Positions 44,882-54,358 of a stretch of 64,000 nt of DNA are shown piece after piece (positions within the stretch are counted from its first letter, which is position 1; every line of letters begins with the position of its first letter). The stretch spans positions 418,996 to 482,995 of the forward strand of contig NZ_SOQZ01000002.1 of assembly GCF_004366715.1 (NCBI RefSeq), read 5' to 3'. The position numbers and the translations under genes were made by a program. The notes beneath the pieces were generated by a model, which saw only the letters and a program-made list of their open reading frames with translations, was not told the DNA's origin and searched no databases. The DNA is from Meridianimaribacter flavus. Lineage in GTDB: Bacteria > Bacteroidota > Bacteroidia > Flavobacteriales > Flavobacteriaceae.

Positions 44882-46285
44882 ATGAAAAAGTTAACCTCTC
44901 TAGTTATACTCTTTAGTTTTTCTATTGGGTTTGCTCAAGATATTGAGATTGAAACTTTTGCTACAGGACTTTCAAACCCTGTAAATATCAAGCATTCAGG
45001 CGATAATAGACTTTTTGTTGCAGAACGATCTGGTTATATCCAAATCATAAACCAAGAAGGCACAATTAACCCAACTCCTTTTTTAGATATTGACGTAAAC
45101 GTTACTGATAATGGTGGTGAACAAGGACTTTTAGGATTAGCTTTTCACCCAAATTATGCTTCGAACGGTTATTTTTATGTTAATTATATAAACAACGCAG
45201 GTGATACTGTAATCTCAAGATTCACAAGAAGCGATAGCAATACAGCAGACTCAAGTTCTGAGCTAATATTAATGACTATTTCTCAACCTTATATCAATCA
45301 TAATGGTGGTGACATGGCGTTTGGAAATGATGGCTATTTATACATAGCGACAGGAGATGGAGGTTCAGGTGGTGATCCAGGAAATAGAGCTCAAGACCTC
45401 AGTACTTTATTAGGTAAAATGCTTCGAATAGATGTTGATAATACTAGTGGAGGAAACAACTATGCTATTCCTGCTACAAATCCTTTTGTTGGTGACGCAA
45501 CTGCTCTTGACGAAATTTGGTCTTATGGACTGCGAAATCCTTGGAAGTTTTCTTTTGATAGTCTAACCAATGACATTTGGATTGCTGATGTTGGACAAAA
45601 TGAGTACGAAGAAATAAATATGGCTACTCCTTCTGCATCTGCTTTAGGTGTTAATTATGGATGGCGTTGTTATGAAGGAAACTCTACCTATAACACAGCC
45701 GATTGTCCTCCTATGTCTGAAATGACTTTTCCGGTTGCTGAATATGGTCATACCTCATCTGGAGCCTTTAAATGCTCAATAACTGGTGGTTATATTTATA
45801 GAGGTTCAACTCAACCTAATTTATATGGTGTTTACTTTTTTGCTGATTACTGCAGTAATGAAATAGGAATTTTAAGTAACAACGAAGGTACTTGGAGTTA
45901 TACCTTTACTGAGCAATATTCAGGAAATGGATGGAGTTGTTTTGGTGAAGATGTTAATGGAGAATTATATGTTGCTGGCTTGTCTTCTGGAACGATCTAT
46001 AAAATCATTGATGCTAATTTAAGTGTTGATGAGCATCAATTATCTGACATTAAATTATATCCTAATCCTGCAAACGAAAGTTTCACTATAGACCTATTAG
46101 AATTTTATTCATCATTAAATTCTGTTCATTTATTTAACATGCAAGGTAAGCTTGTAAAGTCTGTTAATGAATTTGACAATCAGTTAACTACTATTTCTAC
46201 AAAAGAATTATCAAACGGACTTTATCTAGTACAACTAGTTAATAATAATGGACAAACACAATTTAAAAAGCTCATTGTTAATTAA
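44882..46285 (+). CDS. PQQ-dependent sugar dehydrogenase-like protein with T9SS sorting domain
   Basis: A 467-residue exported beta-propeller: signal peptide (about 1-19), soluble glucose/sorbosone dehydrogenase fold (about 22-375; LFVAERSGYIQII, EQGLLGLAFHPNY, YIATGDGGSGGDPGNRAQ, ADVGQNEYEEIN, NYGWRCYEGN), and a T9SS C-terminal domain (about 395-467; LYPNPANESFTI, LFNMQGKLV, LSNGLYLVQLV). It probably oxidises sugars or aldehydes with PQQ at the cell surface. The next gene starts 2 bp downstream. Confidence 0.9.
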   Translation: MKKLTSLVILFSFSIGFAQDIEIETFATGLSNPVNIKHSGDNRLFVAERSGYIQIINQEGTINPTPFLDIDVNVTDNGGEQGLLGLAFHPNYASNGYFYVNYINNAGDTVISRFTRSDSNTADSSSELILMTISQPYINHNGGDMAFGNDGYLYIATGDGGSGGDPGNRAQDLSTLLGKMLRIDVDNTSGGNNYAIPATNPFVGDATALDEIWSYGLRNPWKFSFDSLTNDIWIADVGQNEYEEINMATPSASALGVNYGWRCYEGNSTYNTADCPPMSEMTFPVAEYGHTSSGAFKCSITGGYIYRGSTQPNLYGVYFFADYCSNEIGILSNNEGTWSYTFTEQYSGNGWSCFGEDVNGELYVAGLSSGTIYKIIDANLSVDEHQLSDIKLYPNPANESFTIDLLEFYSSLNSVHLFNMQGKLVKSVNEFDNQLTTISTKELSNGLYLVQLVNNNGQTQFKKLIVN

Positions 46286-46287
46286 GA

Positions 46288-47004
46288 ATGAACAATACTT
46301 ACGGTAAATTATACCTTATACCTACACGTTTAGGAGATAATCCTCCACTTGAAGTTTTACCAATTTCAGTAAAGAAAATTATTGAAATGGTTGACGATTA
46401 TATTGTTGAAAATCAAAAAACAGCTAGACATTTTATAAAACGAGTAAGCCCAAGAAAATCGCAGCCTTCGTTAAATATTAATGTATTAAATAAATACACT
46501 GAAGATTTTGAGATTTCAAACTTTTTAGATGCTTGTAAAGCAGGAAAACCCATGGGTTTGCTTTCTGAAGCTGGTTGTCCAGGAATTGCCGATCCTGGTG
46601 CTGAAATTGTGAAGCTTGCACACCAAAACAACATACAGGTTGTACCTTTGGTTGGACCTTCTTCTATTATTTTGGCATTAATGAGTTCTGGAATGAACGG
46701 ACAAAATTTTGCTTTTAATGGCTACCTACCAATAGACAAAGCTGAAAGAAAGTCTGCTTTAAAACGACTTGAGAAGTTATCTTTTGAACAAAATCAAACA
46801 CAACTCTTTATTGAAACTCCTTACAGAAATAATAAAATGCTAGAAGATATTTGTAGTTTGTTACACCAAAATACAAGAATATGTATTGCTTGTGATATTA
46901 CATTACCTACTGAGTATATAAAAACGCAAACCGTGAATGAGTGGAAAAAAACAAAGATTGACTTACATAAACGTCCGTCAATCTTTGCTATTCATAAAGA
47001 TTAA
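46288..47004 (+). CDS. RsmI-like SAM-dependent methyltransferase
   Basis: A 238-residue tetrapyrrole-methylase-fold protein related to RsmI, which 2'-O-methylates C1402 of 16S rRNA. The N-terminus LYLIPTRLGDNPP, the cofactor segments SEAGCPGIADPGA and PLVGPSSIILALMSSG, and FNGYLP are recognisable. Flavobacteria carry this short form as well as or instead of classical RsmI, so the exact target is uncertain. It follows the sugar dehydrogenase by 2 bp. Confidence 0.82.
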   Translation: MNNTYGKLYLIPTRLGDNPPLEVLPISVKKIIEMVDDYIVENQKTARHFIKRVSPRKSQPSLNINVLNKYTEDFEISNFLDACKAGKPMGLLSEAGCPGIADPGAEIVKLAHQNNIQVVPLVGPSSIILALMSSGMNGQNFAFNGYLPIDKAERKSALKRLEKLSFEQNQTQLFIETPYRNNKMLEDICSLLHQNTRICIACDITLPTEYIKTQTVNEWKKTKIDLHKRPSIFAIHKD

Positions 47005-47011
47005 TTCTTTA

Positions 47012-47683
47012 TTAAAGTACTGCTTTCGCTTTCTTGTTTGGTACAATATGCGATGTATCGTAACCAGAAAACTTCTTTAGGTAATGTCTAATTGAAGTTC
47101 CGTAAGCATCCTTAAAGTTATTAGAACCATAACTTCTTAAATACTTTTTTACGCTTCCAGGACCTGCTAAATGCGCTGCAGCCAAAATACCAGATTCAGT
47201 AACATTAACGCCTCCTATTGTTTTTCCAACAAAGCGGTTAATGTCTTTACGTAATATCCATTTATTACGTTCAGCATTTGCTAAGAAAGCTTTTTCTTGT
47301 AATTCAGGATTGTATAAAAACTGATTAGGGTTATAAATACCTATCAATTTTAATGTTTCAGCACCAAATTGGTACTTTCCTAAATAACCAAGTGTGTTAA
47401 CTCTAAAATAATTGCTACCAGATTCTTTGAATCCAAGAGCTTCTTTAAAACCTACGTAAGATTTCCCTAAGTAAGGAAATTGAATGTCATTTGAAATAGG
47501 TGATACTGCACCTTTAGAATCTTTTGCTAATAAAGCAATGTCCTTAGATACTGTAAAATCTATTTCCAAACCCTCAGTAGAATAATTTGTTAAATCTACT
47601 TTAGTGTTTGAATACAACGCTAAAAAAATTAAAGCGCCAATTGCAAGAGGGATAACAAAAAAATTAGTTTTCTTTTTTATCAT
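47012..47683 (-). CDS. Lysozyme/transglycosylase-like membrane-anchored protein
   Basis: A 223-residue protein with an N-terminal TM anchor or signal (about 8-25) and a goose-lysozyme/SLT-like domain: FKEALGFKESGSNY, NTLGYLGKYQFG, ILAAAHLAGPGSVKKYL. The Glu of KESGSNY is the likely catalytic acid. Probably cleaves peptidoglycan glycan strands in the periplasm. Relatives are often annotated as LysM peptidoglycan-binding proteins, but I see no LysM repeat here. It has its own -7 box 58 bp upstream. Confidence 0.75.
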   Translation of the reverse strand: MIKKKTNFFVIPLAIGALIFLALYSNTKVDLTNYSTEGLEIDFTVSKDIALLAKDSKGAVSPISNDIQFPYLGKSYVGFKEALGFKESGSNYFRVNTLGYLGKYQFGAETLKLIGIYNPNQFLYNPELQEKAFLANAERNKWILRKDINRFVGKTIGGVNVTESGILAAAHLAGPGSVKKYLRSYGSNNFKDAYGTSIRHYLKKFSGYDTSHIVPNKKAKAVL

Positions 47684-47740
47684 AATAGCTAATTTATTAA
47701 GTCCTTAATTCCCCAAAAATGGACCTAAAATTTCAGCGTG

Positions 47741-47748
47741 CAAAGATA
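47741..47748 (-). promoter_or_regulatory. -7 box (TATCTTTG) of the lysozyme-like gene
   Basis: Minus-strand TAnnTTTG match followed by CA, the same TATCTTTGCA core as before trmD and rplS; 58 bp before the start. Confidence 0.5.
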
Positions 47749-47789
47749 TAACTTTTTTTTAAAACCTGAAAATTAATCGTTTAACCGCT

Positions 47790-48695
47790 CTAAAAATAGA
47801 TTCCATGGAGCTTTATGCCTTTTTTATCGGTAAACTCCAATGCTGGAAATGGTACCTTAATAACATTAAAAACGTCAAATATCGTTCGTAAAAAACGAGA
47901 GTTCGTTTTAATTCTTGACAAATCTACATCTAAACTTAAATAGAATTGACGAATTCTATTTTGACTTATCATTGAGTTATTAACACTCTCATTTTCACCA
48001 GATAACATACCATCTCCTCCATAACCAATAGCTACATTAAGCCATTTGGGAAAATTACTATCCTTGAAAAACGAGTGTACATTAGCACTGAGCCAATAGG
48101 TTTGACCATTGTAGTCTTTTAAAAACTCTTCAAAAAAGCCATCTCCAAGTTTATCAGGACGTTGAGCAGCATATTTAGTTTGGTGGAAAGAATATTTTAA
48201 AACAATACGCTGTTCTTGCCAAAGTAATTCTTGGCCAACATACAAGCCTGTTCCTGTGGCATTAGCTATCATGTCTCCCCAAGAAAAACCCCATTCTTCA
48301 GAAAAACCATCCATAACCTCTACAGCTGTTAAAAAGGTAAAGCCTAAAGTAGAACCATAAATAAGCTGGTCTTTTTTACGTACACCACTCCAATTTAAAA
48401 CATTAGCACCTACTCTTCCTAATTGATAAGATGTAAACACATGACCAAGTTTATCCATTTGCAACCACTCATTGTTATCATTTAATGTATGGAATTTTGA
48501 ACGAGGATAATCGGCATACCAAAGTCTATCTAAACCAATAAGCGTTAGTCCTGCTAAAGAAGACTCAGCTATTACAACTGCATTACGTCTTGAAAGATTT
48601 AAACTATCACTAGGCTTTAAAAACGACTCAAATGTAGATTGCGAAAAAGATACTGATACAAGTAAAAAGGCTATATAACAGATTTTTTTTCGCAT
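47790..48695 (-). CDS. DUF2279 family (YfiM-like) protein
   Basis: A 301-residue exported protein: signal peptide (MRKKICYIAFLLVSVSFSQS), then the DUF2279 core (FHTLNDNNEWLQMDKLGHVFTSYQLGR, STLGFTFLTAVEVMDGFSEEWGFSWGDMIANATG). The remaining beta-rich region ends GIKLHGIYF. Probably an outer-membrane-associated protein; function unknown. It follows mltG by 5 bp in the dapF-GNAT-mltG cluster. Confidence 0.85.
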   Translation of the reverse strand: MRKKICYIAFLLVSVSFSQSTFESFLKPSDSLNLSRRNAVVIAESSLAGLTLIGLDRLWYADYPRSKFHTLNDNNEWLQMDKLGHVFTSYQLGRVGANVLNWSGVRKKDQLIYGSTLGFTFLTAVEVMDGFSEEWGFSWGDMIANATGTGLYVGQELLWQEQRIVLKYSFHQTKYAAQRPDKLGDGFFEEFLKDYNGQTYWLSANVHSFFKDSNFPKWLNVAIGYGGDGMLSGENESVNNSMISQNRIRQFYLSLDVDLSRIKTNSRFLRTIFDVFNVIKVPFPALEFTDKKGIKLHGIYF

Positions 48696-48700
48696 TAAAA

Positions 48701-49744
48701 TTACCTATTTATTCCTTGAGCAGATAAATAACGCTGATACTCTCTAGCATTTACATTGTGCTGACTTAAGGTTTTAGCAAATTTATGAAACCCTAAGCGT
48801 TTAGCATCAGCAGCAAAATAAAGGTAATTGTGTTTTTCATAATTCAACACAGCATCAATTGCCGAAATATCTGGCATTGCGATAAGCCCTGGAGGTAATC
48901 CAGCATTCATGTATGTATTATAAGGTGACTCTATTTCTTTGTGAATATTCAATACACGTTTTATTACTGTATTTTTATATTGAGGCAATTGATAAGCTGC
49001 AAATTTTAATGTTGGGTCTGCTTGCAAAGGCATTCCTATTCGCAACCTATTCATATACACACCTGCAATACGAGGTTGCTCGCTAGCTTGCTTTGACTCT
49101 TCATATACAATAGACGCTAAAGCCATAACCTTATCTCTAGACATGTTTAATGCTTTAGCTTTCGCATTTCTACTGTCGTTCCAAAATCGGTTATATTCTT
49201 TTAACATTCGGTCTCTAAATTCTTCAGCTGAAGTATTCCAGAAAAACTCATAGCTATTTGGAATATACATCCCTAAAGCTGTTTGTTTTGAAAAACCGCT
49301 TTTTTCATAAAATGTTTCAGAAGTCATAGTTTCAATTAAAGACAAACTATCTGCTTCTATTTGGTTTGCAATTCTACCTGCAAGTTTTTCTAATGTTTCC
49401 TGATTATTAAAAGATACTTTAATTGGGATATTATTACTTCTAATCGAATTGATAATATCGTTATTACTCATTCCTTTTTTAATTTCATACCTACCAGCTT
49501 TTATATTAGCTGTGTATTTTTTTTGCTTTGCTAACGCATCAAAAGCATCAATATCCAATAACAATGGTTCCAATTGTGCTCTTACTTCGTTATAGTCGGC
49601 TCCTGTAGGAATAAACACATAGGCATTTTCATTATTAAAACTTGTATTAGGCTTAAACATTGCACTATACACAAAATACGCGAAGTAAGCAGCTACTGCT
49701 AGACCTATAAGAGCAATTGCCCAAAGAATTTTCTTTATATACAT
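48701..49744 (-). CDS. mltG: Endolytic murein transglycosylase MltG
   Basis: Membrane-anchored terminator of glycan strand elongation. A 347-residue protein with an N-terminal TM helix (about 7-27), a LysM-like region (about 80-110) and the YceG catalytic domain. The motif ASIVYEESKQ has the catalytic Glu at about 216, followed by RIAGVYMNRLRIGMPLQADPT. It abuts the GNAT gene with no spacing. Confidence 0.93.
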   Translation of the reverse strand: MYIKKILWAIALIGLAVAAYFAYFVYSAMFKPNTSFNNENAYVFIPTGADYNEVRAQLEPLLLDIDAFDALAKQKKYTANIKAGRYEIKKGMSNNDIINSIRSNNIPIKVSFNNQETLEKLAGRIANQIEADSLSLIETMTSETFYEKSGFSKQTALGMYIPNSYEFFWNTSAEEFRDRMLKEYNRFWNDSRNAKAKALNMSRDKVMALASIVYEESKQASEQPRIAGVYMNRLRIGMPLQADPTLKFAAYQLPQYKNTVIKRVLNIHKEIESPYNTYMNAGLPPGLIAMPDISAIDAVLNYEKHNYLYFAADAKRLGFHKFAKTLSQHNVNAREYQRYLSAQGINR

Positions 49745-50269
49745 TTAAATTGAAATACGTTGTAATAAATATTCGTTTTTATAAGAACCATTAGTATAGG
49801 TCCAATCTTTTTTTAGTCCTATTTTTTGAAACCCATGACTTTCAAACAAATTAAGGCTTGCAGTATTTTCTTCTGAAATATTGCAATATAATTGATGCAC
49901 ATCTAGATGTTTTACACAGTAATCTATAAGCAATCCTAAAGCTTCACTAGCAAACCCTTTTTGTCTATCCTCAGGATTTTTAATTAAAATACCAACACCA
50001 ACTCTTTTATTTCTGAAATCAAAATCAAAAAGATCAATGAGTCCTAAAGCGTCATCATTATAACTAGAAATGACTAGTCGTAATTGTTTGACTTCAAAAA
50101 TATCTTTGTGCGCATTTTCTAAATACTGTTTTATTAAAAATTTGGAATATGGTGTAATGGTACTGCTTATTTCCCAAATGGATTCATCATTTTCTACCTG
50201 ATGGATAAATTCCAAATCCTCTAGCTCGAGAGCTCTTAAATAAATATGCTTTCCTTTTAGAGTTATCAT
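49745..50269 (-). CDS. GNAT family N-acetyltransferase (RimJ/SpeG-like)
   Basis: A 174-residue acetyltransferase of the RimJ-like type: IYLRALELEDLEFIHQVEND start, GVGILIKNPEDRQKGFASEAL (acetyl-CoA loop, Q/RxxGxA) and ENTASLNLFESHGF. The acceptor could be an N-terminal amino group or a polyamine; not decidable. Starts with a 4-bp overlap with dapF and ends directly at the mltG start. Confidence 0.85.
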   Translation of the reverse strand: MITLKGKHIYLRALELEDLEFIHQVENDESIWEISSTITPYSKFLIKQYLENAHKDIFEVKQLRLVISSYNDDALGLIDLFDFDFRNKRVGVGILIKNPEDRQKGFASEALGLLIDYCVKHLDVHQLYCNISEENTASLNLFESHGFQKIGLKKDWTYTNGSYKNEYLLQRISI

Positions 50270-51042
50270 TCAAAAGTCCCTTTATAAACCAAAGTTGCTG
50301 GTCCAATAAGCCACACATTTTTATACGTGCCATTTTCAACAGTAAAAGACACTTTAAGATCCCCTCCTTTTGTCTTTAATGTCACTAGATTTTTTTCGGT
50401 TTCTCCAATATAATGCATCGCCAAAGCTACAGCAGTCACTCCTGTTCCGCAAGACAACGTTTCGTCTTCTACTCCACGTTCATAAGTTCTTACAGCAAAA
50501 GTATCTTCTGAAATTTTTTCAACAAAATTTACATTACTTCCTGCTTTACCATATAAATTACCATATCTGATTGCTGAACCTTTTGTTTTGACATCAAAAT
50601 GCTTCAAGTCATTAACCATTTCTATATGATGAGGCGAACCAGTATCTAAAAACACATAGTCTTGCTGTTGATTAACTTTTAAAACATCTTGCATTTGAAG
50701 ACTCACAACACCTTGCTCAATAACAGCATGATGTAAACCATCAATAGCTATAAAAGTAGCTTTATCATTAACAACACCTAGTTGCTTTGCAAAAGCTGAC
50801 AAACAACGACCACCATTACCACACATAGAACTTTCGTTACCATCGGCATTGTAATACACCATTTTAAAATCATAATCAGGATGATTTTCAAGCAGTATCA
50901 GTCCGTCAGCACCTATGCCAAAACGTCTGTCACACAAAAAAGCAATATGTTTGGTATTGTTTTTGTCGAAGTGTAATGAACGGTTATCGATCATTACAAA
51001 ATCGTTTCCTGTACCTTGATATTTATAGAAATTAAGTTTCAT
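50266..51042 (-). CDS. dapF: Diaminopimelate epimerase
   Basis: Interconverts LL- and meso-diaminopimelate. 258 residues with the two catalytic cysteines, Cys74 (SSMCGNGGRC) and Cys198 (ETLSCGTGVTA), and the N-terminal YQGTGNDFVMIDNR. First gene of the dapF-GNAT-mltG-DUF2279 cluster, joining precursor supply and strand cleavage in peptidoglycan metabolism. A TATATTTG box ends 8 nt before the ATG. Confidence 0.96.
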   Translation of the reverse strand: MKLNFYKYQGTGNDFVMIDNRSLHFDKNNTKHIAFLCDRRFGIGADGLILLENHPDYDFKMVYYNADGNESSMCGNGGRCLSAFAKQLGVVNDKATFIAIDGLHHAVIEQGVVSLQMQDVLKVNQQQDYVFLDTGSPHHIEMVNDLKHFDVKTKGSAIRYGNLYGKAGSNVNFVEKISEDTFAVRTYERGVEDETLSCGTGVTAVALAMHYIGETEKNLVTLKTKGGDLKVSFTVENGTYKNVWLIGPATLVYKGTFE

Positions 51043-51050
51043 AAGCGGTA

Positions 51051-51058
51051 CAAATATA
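51051..51058 (-). promoter_or_regulatory. -7 box (TATATTTG) of the dapF operon
   Basis: Minus-strand TAnnTTTG match with 8 nt to the dapF ATG, implying a very short or absent leader. Confidence 0.45.
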
Positions 51059-51202
51059 GGAATAAAACATTGGTTTTTGCAGTGTTAAATACGCGTTAAA
51101 TGCGACGTTAAAAATCGTTAAATTGAAACTGTTAATTCAATAAATAGTTAATTTTAATCGTTAAATAATTATCAAATCATAACTCAAAACCTAATAAAAC
51201 AA

Positions 51203-52615
51203 ATGAAAAAGATTTTAACCTTAGTTTTAGTTTCAGTATTAGGTGGAATTATAACATTATCCGCCTACAAGCTATTTTTAGAACAAGACAACAGTGCTTT
51301 GGCATCTACCACAAATAATAATGAGCAGGTATCTTTTCTGCCCACAAACAATACTGTAACAAGTGCTTACAACATTTCAAATGTTCCTGATTTTGTCGAT
51401 GCAGCCGAAAAAACAGTACACGCTGTGGTACACGTTAAAAACACAACTATTGTAAAAGGACCAACTTCATTTGAAGATTTATTCTACGGAAGAAACTCTC
51501 AGCGTGCTCAAGTAGGAACAGGTAGTGGTGTTATTATTTCTCCTGATGGATATATTATAACCAACAATCATGTTATTAATGGCGCAAATCAAATATCTAT
51601 TACTTCTAACGACAATAAAATTTATGATGCTAAATTGATTGGTAGTGATGAAAAAACAGATATCGCACTTCTAAAGATTGATACCGATGAAGAACTTCCT
51701 TTTGTAACTTTTGGAGATTCTGATCAAGCTAAAATTGGCGAATGGGTTTTAGCAGTTGGTAACCCTTTTAATCTTACTTCTACTGTTACTGCAGGAATTA
51801 TCAGTGCAAAGTCAAGAGATTTAACAGGTCAAAACCATCAGTCATTTATTCAAACTGATGCTGCTGTAAATCCAGGAAACTCTGGTGGTGCTTTGGTAAA
51901 TGCTAATGGTGATTTGGTAGGAATAAATACTGCTATTTCATCGCAAACAGGATCTTACATTGGATATTCTTTTGCTGTACCAAGTAACATTGCCAGAAAA
52001 GTGGTTGAAGATATTATGGAGTATGGTGATGTTCAAAATGGAATTTTAGGAGTAACTGGTGGATCATTAAATAGTAAATATGCCGAAGAATTAGGTGTTG
52101 CTACTACTGAAGGATTTTATGTAAATAGTGTTGAAGAAGACTCTGGTGCTGATTTGGCAGGAATACAAAGTGGTGACGTTATTAAAAAACTAGACGATAT
52201 TAAAATTTCTAAGTTTTCTGACCTAAAAGGATATTTGAGCACCAAACGTCCTGATGATGTTGTAAACGTAACATTATTAAGAGACAACGACACTAAAATT
52301 GTTCCTGTAACTTTAATAAGGAATCAAACCTTACAACTTCCTATTATTGGGTTGGTTAAAAATGCCAAAGAGAAAGACTTAAGAAAACTAGATGCTCAAA
52401 ATGGTGTTAAAATTTCGTCGTTAGACAAAACGTATGAGCGTTTTTGGAAAAAGAATGGAATTGAAGAAGGAAGTATTGTTACAGCTATAAACGATAAATC
52501 TGTAAACAGTATTGATGAAGTAAAACATGCACTTGAAAATAAATCAAGTAATGACCCATTAAAGTTTGAAATTATCAACAAAAATGGAAAAAAAGAGAGC
52601 TTCTATTGGAAGTAA
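51203..52615 (+). CDS. DegP/HtrA-family periplasmic serine protease
   Basis: A 470-residue trypsin-fold protease with an N-terminal signal or anchor (about 4-24). The catalytic triad is His123 (TNNHVI), Asp153 (KTDIALL) and Ser227 (GNSGGAL). Two PDZ domains follow (about 280-370 and 375-470). It degrades misfolded envelope proteins. Monocistronic, divergent from dapF across a 160-bp gap, and followed by a clear terminator. Confidence 0.94.
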   Translation: MKKILTLVLVSVLGGIITLSAYKLFLEQDNSALASTTNNNEQVSFLPTNNTVTSAYNISNVPDFVDAAEKTVHAVVHVKNTTIVKGPTSFEDLFYGRNSQRAQVGTGSGVIISPDGYIITNNHVINGANQISITSNDNKIYDAKLIGSDEKTDIALLKIDTDEELPFVTFGDSDQAKIGEWVLAVGNPFNLTSTVTAGIISAKSRDLTGQNHQSFIQTDAAVNPGNSGGALVNANGDLVGINTAISSQTGSYIGYSFAVPSNIARKVVEDIMEYGDVQNGILGVTGGSLNSKYAEELGVATTEGFYVNSVEEDSGADLAGIQSGDVIKKLDDIKISKFSDLKGYLSTKRPDDVVNVTLLRDNDTKIVPVTLIRNQTLQLPIIGLVKNAKEKDLRKLDAQNGVKISSLDKTYERFWKKNGIEEGSIVTAINDKSVNSIDEVKHALENKSSNDPLKFEIINKNGKKESFYWK

Positions 52616-52645
52616 ACTCATTTTGATAACAATAACTCAAAATCA

Positions 52646-52678
52646 CCCTTTAACAACTTAATAGTTAAAGGGTTTTTT
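52646..52678 (+). terminator. Intrinsic terminator after the HtrA protease
   Basis: 9-bp stem CCCTTTAAC/GTTAAAGGG, 9-nt loop, then six T. Confidence 0.9.
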
Positions 52679-52716
52679 ATTTGTTAAAATAGTTTACGAA
52701 AACGTTTGAAATATAT

Positions 52717-52724
52717 TACTTTTG
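52717..52724 (+). promoter_or_regulatory. -7 box (TACTTTTG) of the GAPDH gene
   Basis: Exact TAnnTTTG match, 39 bp before the GAPDH ATG, just after the HtrA terminator. Confidence 0.5.
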
Positions 52725-52763
52725 CAAAAAATTTCATTTTAACAACACACTAAACATTATAAA

Positions 52764-54212
52764 ATGAGTCTTACAAAAACTTATGAAAGTGAATTGGCTT
52801 TTCAAGCAGATCGTAGAAGAGCAACTGTAGAATTTATCAAAATTGTTAGCGACCTTTGGTATGATAAATCCATAGAGCTAGTTTTGTTCAGAAATCAATT
52901 AATTGACAGAAATGTTAGCGAGATTTTGAACTTACACGAATATGCTGGCGAGTTTGTACAAAAACCAATTTCTATTTTCGACTCTGTTGAAATCGCTCAG
53001 GCTATTAAAACATTAGACCTTCCTCCTGCTAAACTAGACATAGGAAAATTAACCTATGAGTTTCACCTAGAAGATCAAAAATACAGTAATGCAACTGCAT
53101 TTGTAGCCAACAAACTTAAAGATGCTAGTAAAAACAACTCTATTGAACCTAAAGATGTTGTGCTTTATGGTTTTGGTAGAATTGGTCGTTTGGTAGCTAG
53201 AGAGCTAATGACCAGAACAGGAAAAGGAAGTCAATTACGTTTAAGAGCTATTGTTACAAGAGGTGCAATAGACCAAACTGTTTTAGAAAAAAGAGCATCT
53301 TTATTACGTAACGACTCTGTTCATGGTGATTTCCCAGGAACTGTTGTTGCCGATGTAAAAAACAGCGCTTTAATTATAAATGGCACAACTGTAAATATCA
53401 TTTCAGCAAATGCACCAGAAGATATCGACTATACCAAATACGGAATTGATAAAGCCTTAGTAATTGACAATACTGGAGCCTTTAGAGACTATGAAGCTTT
53501 AAGCAGACATTTAAAATCAAAAGGTGTTGACAAAGTATTACTTACTGCTCCTGGTAAAGGTGTTCCAAATATTGTTCATGGTGTTAATCATCTTGAAAAC
53601 AATCCTGACAACATCAATATCTTTTCAGCAGCATCTTGTACTACAAACGCAATTACACCTGTATTAAAAGCTGTTGAAGACACTTTTGGAGTAAAAACTG
53701 GTCATTTAGAAACTATCCACGCGTATACCAACGATCAAAATTTAGTTGATAATTTCCATAAAAAATACCGTCGTGGTCGTGCAGCAGCACTTAACATGGT
53801 AATTACCGAAACTGGAGCAGGAAGCGCAGTTTCTAAAGCATTACCATCTTTAGAAGGAAAATTAACTTCTAACGCAATTAGAGTTCCTGTACCAAATGGC
53901 TCTTTAGCAATTTTGAATTTGGAATTAGAGAAATCAACATCTGTTGAAGGTATCAATACCATTATGAAAAAGTATGCGCTTGAAGGTGACCTGGTAGAAC
54001 AAATTAAATATGAAATGAGCGACGAGTTGGTATCTAGCGATATCGTTGGTAGCTCAGCACCTTCAATCTATGATAGTAAAGCAACCATTGTTAGAAAAGA
54101 TGGTAAAAATGTGATACTATATATATGGTATGATAATGAGTATGGTTATAGCCATCAGGTGATTAGGTTAGCAAAATATATTGCAAAAGTAAGACGCTAC
54201 ACCTATTATTAA
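52764..54212 (+). CDS. Glyceraldehyde-3-phosphate dehydrogenase, long form
   Basis: A 482-residue GAPDH. The nucleotide motif GFGRIGR (136-142) and the catalytic Cys292 (SAASCTTNAITP) are displaced by about 130 residues relative to classical enzymes. An N-terminal helical extension is therefore present; this long form is known in Bacteroidota. YDNEYGYSHQVIRL closes the protein. It converts glyceraldehyde 3-phosphate to 1,3-bisphosphoglycerate, glycolytic or gluconeogenic. Monocistronic, with its own -7 box and terminator. Confidence 0.94.
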   Translation: MSLTKTYESELAFQADRRRATVEFIKIVSDLWYDKSIELVLFRNQLIDRNVSEILNLHEYAGEFVQKPISIFDSVEIAQAIKTLDLPPAKLDIGKLTYEFHLEDQKYSNATAFVANKLKDASKNNSIEPKDVVLYGFGRIGRLVARELMTRTGKGSQLRLRAIVTRGAIDQTVLEKRASLLRNDSVHGDFPGTVVADVKNSALIINGTTVNIISANAPEDIDYTKYGIDKALVIDNTGAFRDYEALSRHLKSKGVDKVLLTAPGKGVPNIVHGVNHLENNPDNINIFSAASCTTNAITPVLKAVEDTFGVKTGHLETIHAYTNDQNLVDNFHKKYRRGRAAALNMVITETGAGSAVSKALPSLEGKLTSNAIRVPVPNGSLAILNLELEKSTSVEGINTIMKKYALEGDLVEQIKYEMSDELVSSDIVGSSAPSIYDSKATIVRKDGKNVILYIWYDNEYGYSHQVIRLAKYIAKVRRYTYY

Positions 54213-54251
54213 TAGACTAAAACGTCCAAAACATAAAACCGTTCGTATATA

Positions 54252-54280
54252 AAATAGCCTCACAAAATGTGAGGCTATTT
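54252..54280 (+). terminator. Intrinsic terminator after GAPDH
   Basis: Perfect 12-bp stem AAATAGCCTCAC/GTGAGGCTATTT with loop AAAAT; short T-rich tail. Confidence 0.85.
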
Positions 54281-54358
54281 GCTTAAAAAATAATCAAAAA
54301 CAAATAGAAATTGCTATATTGTTCAAAATTAACCACAGCTAAAAACAGCCTAACCAAA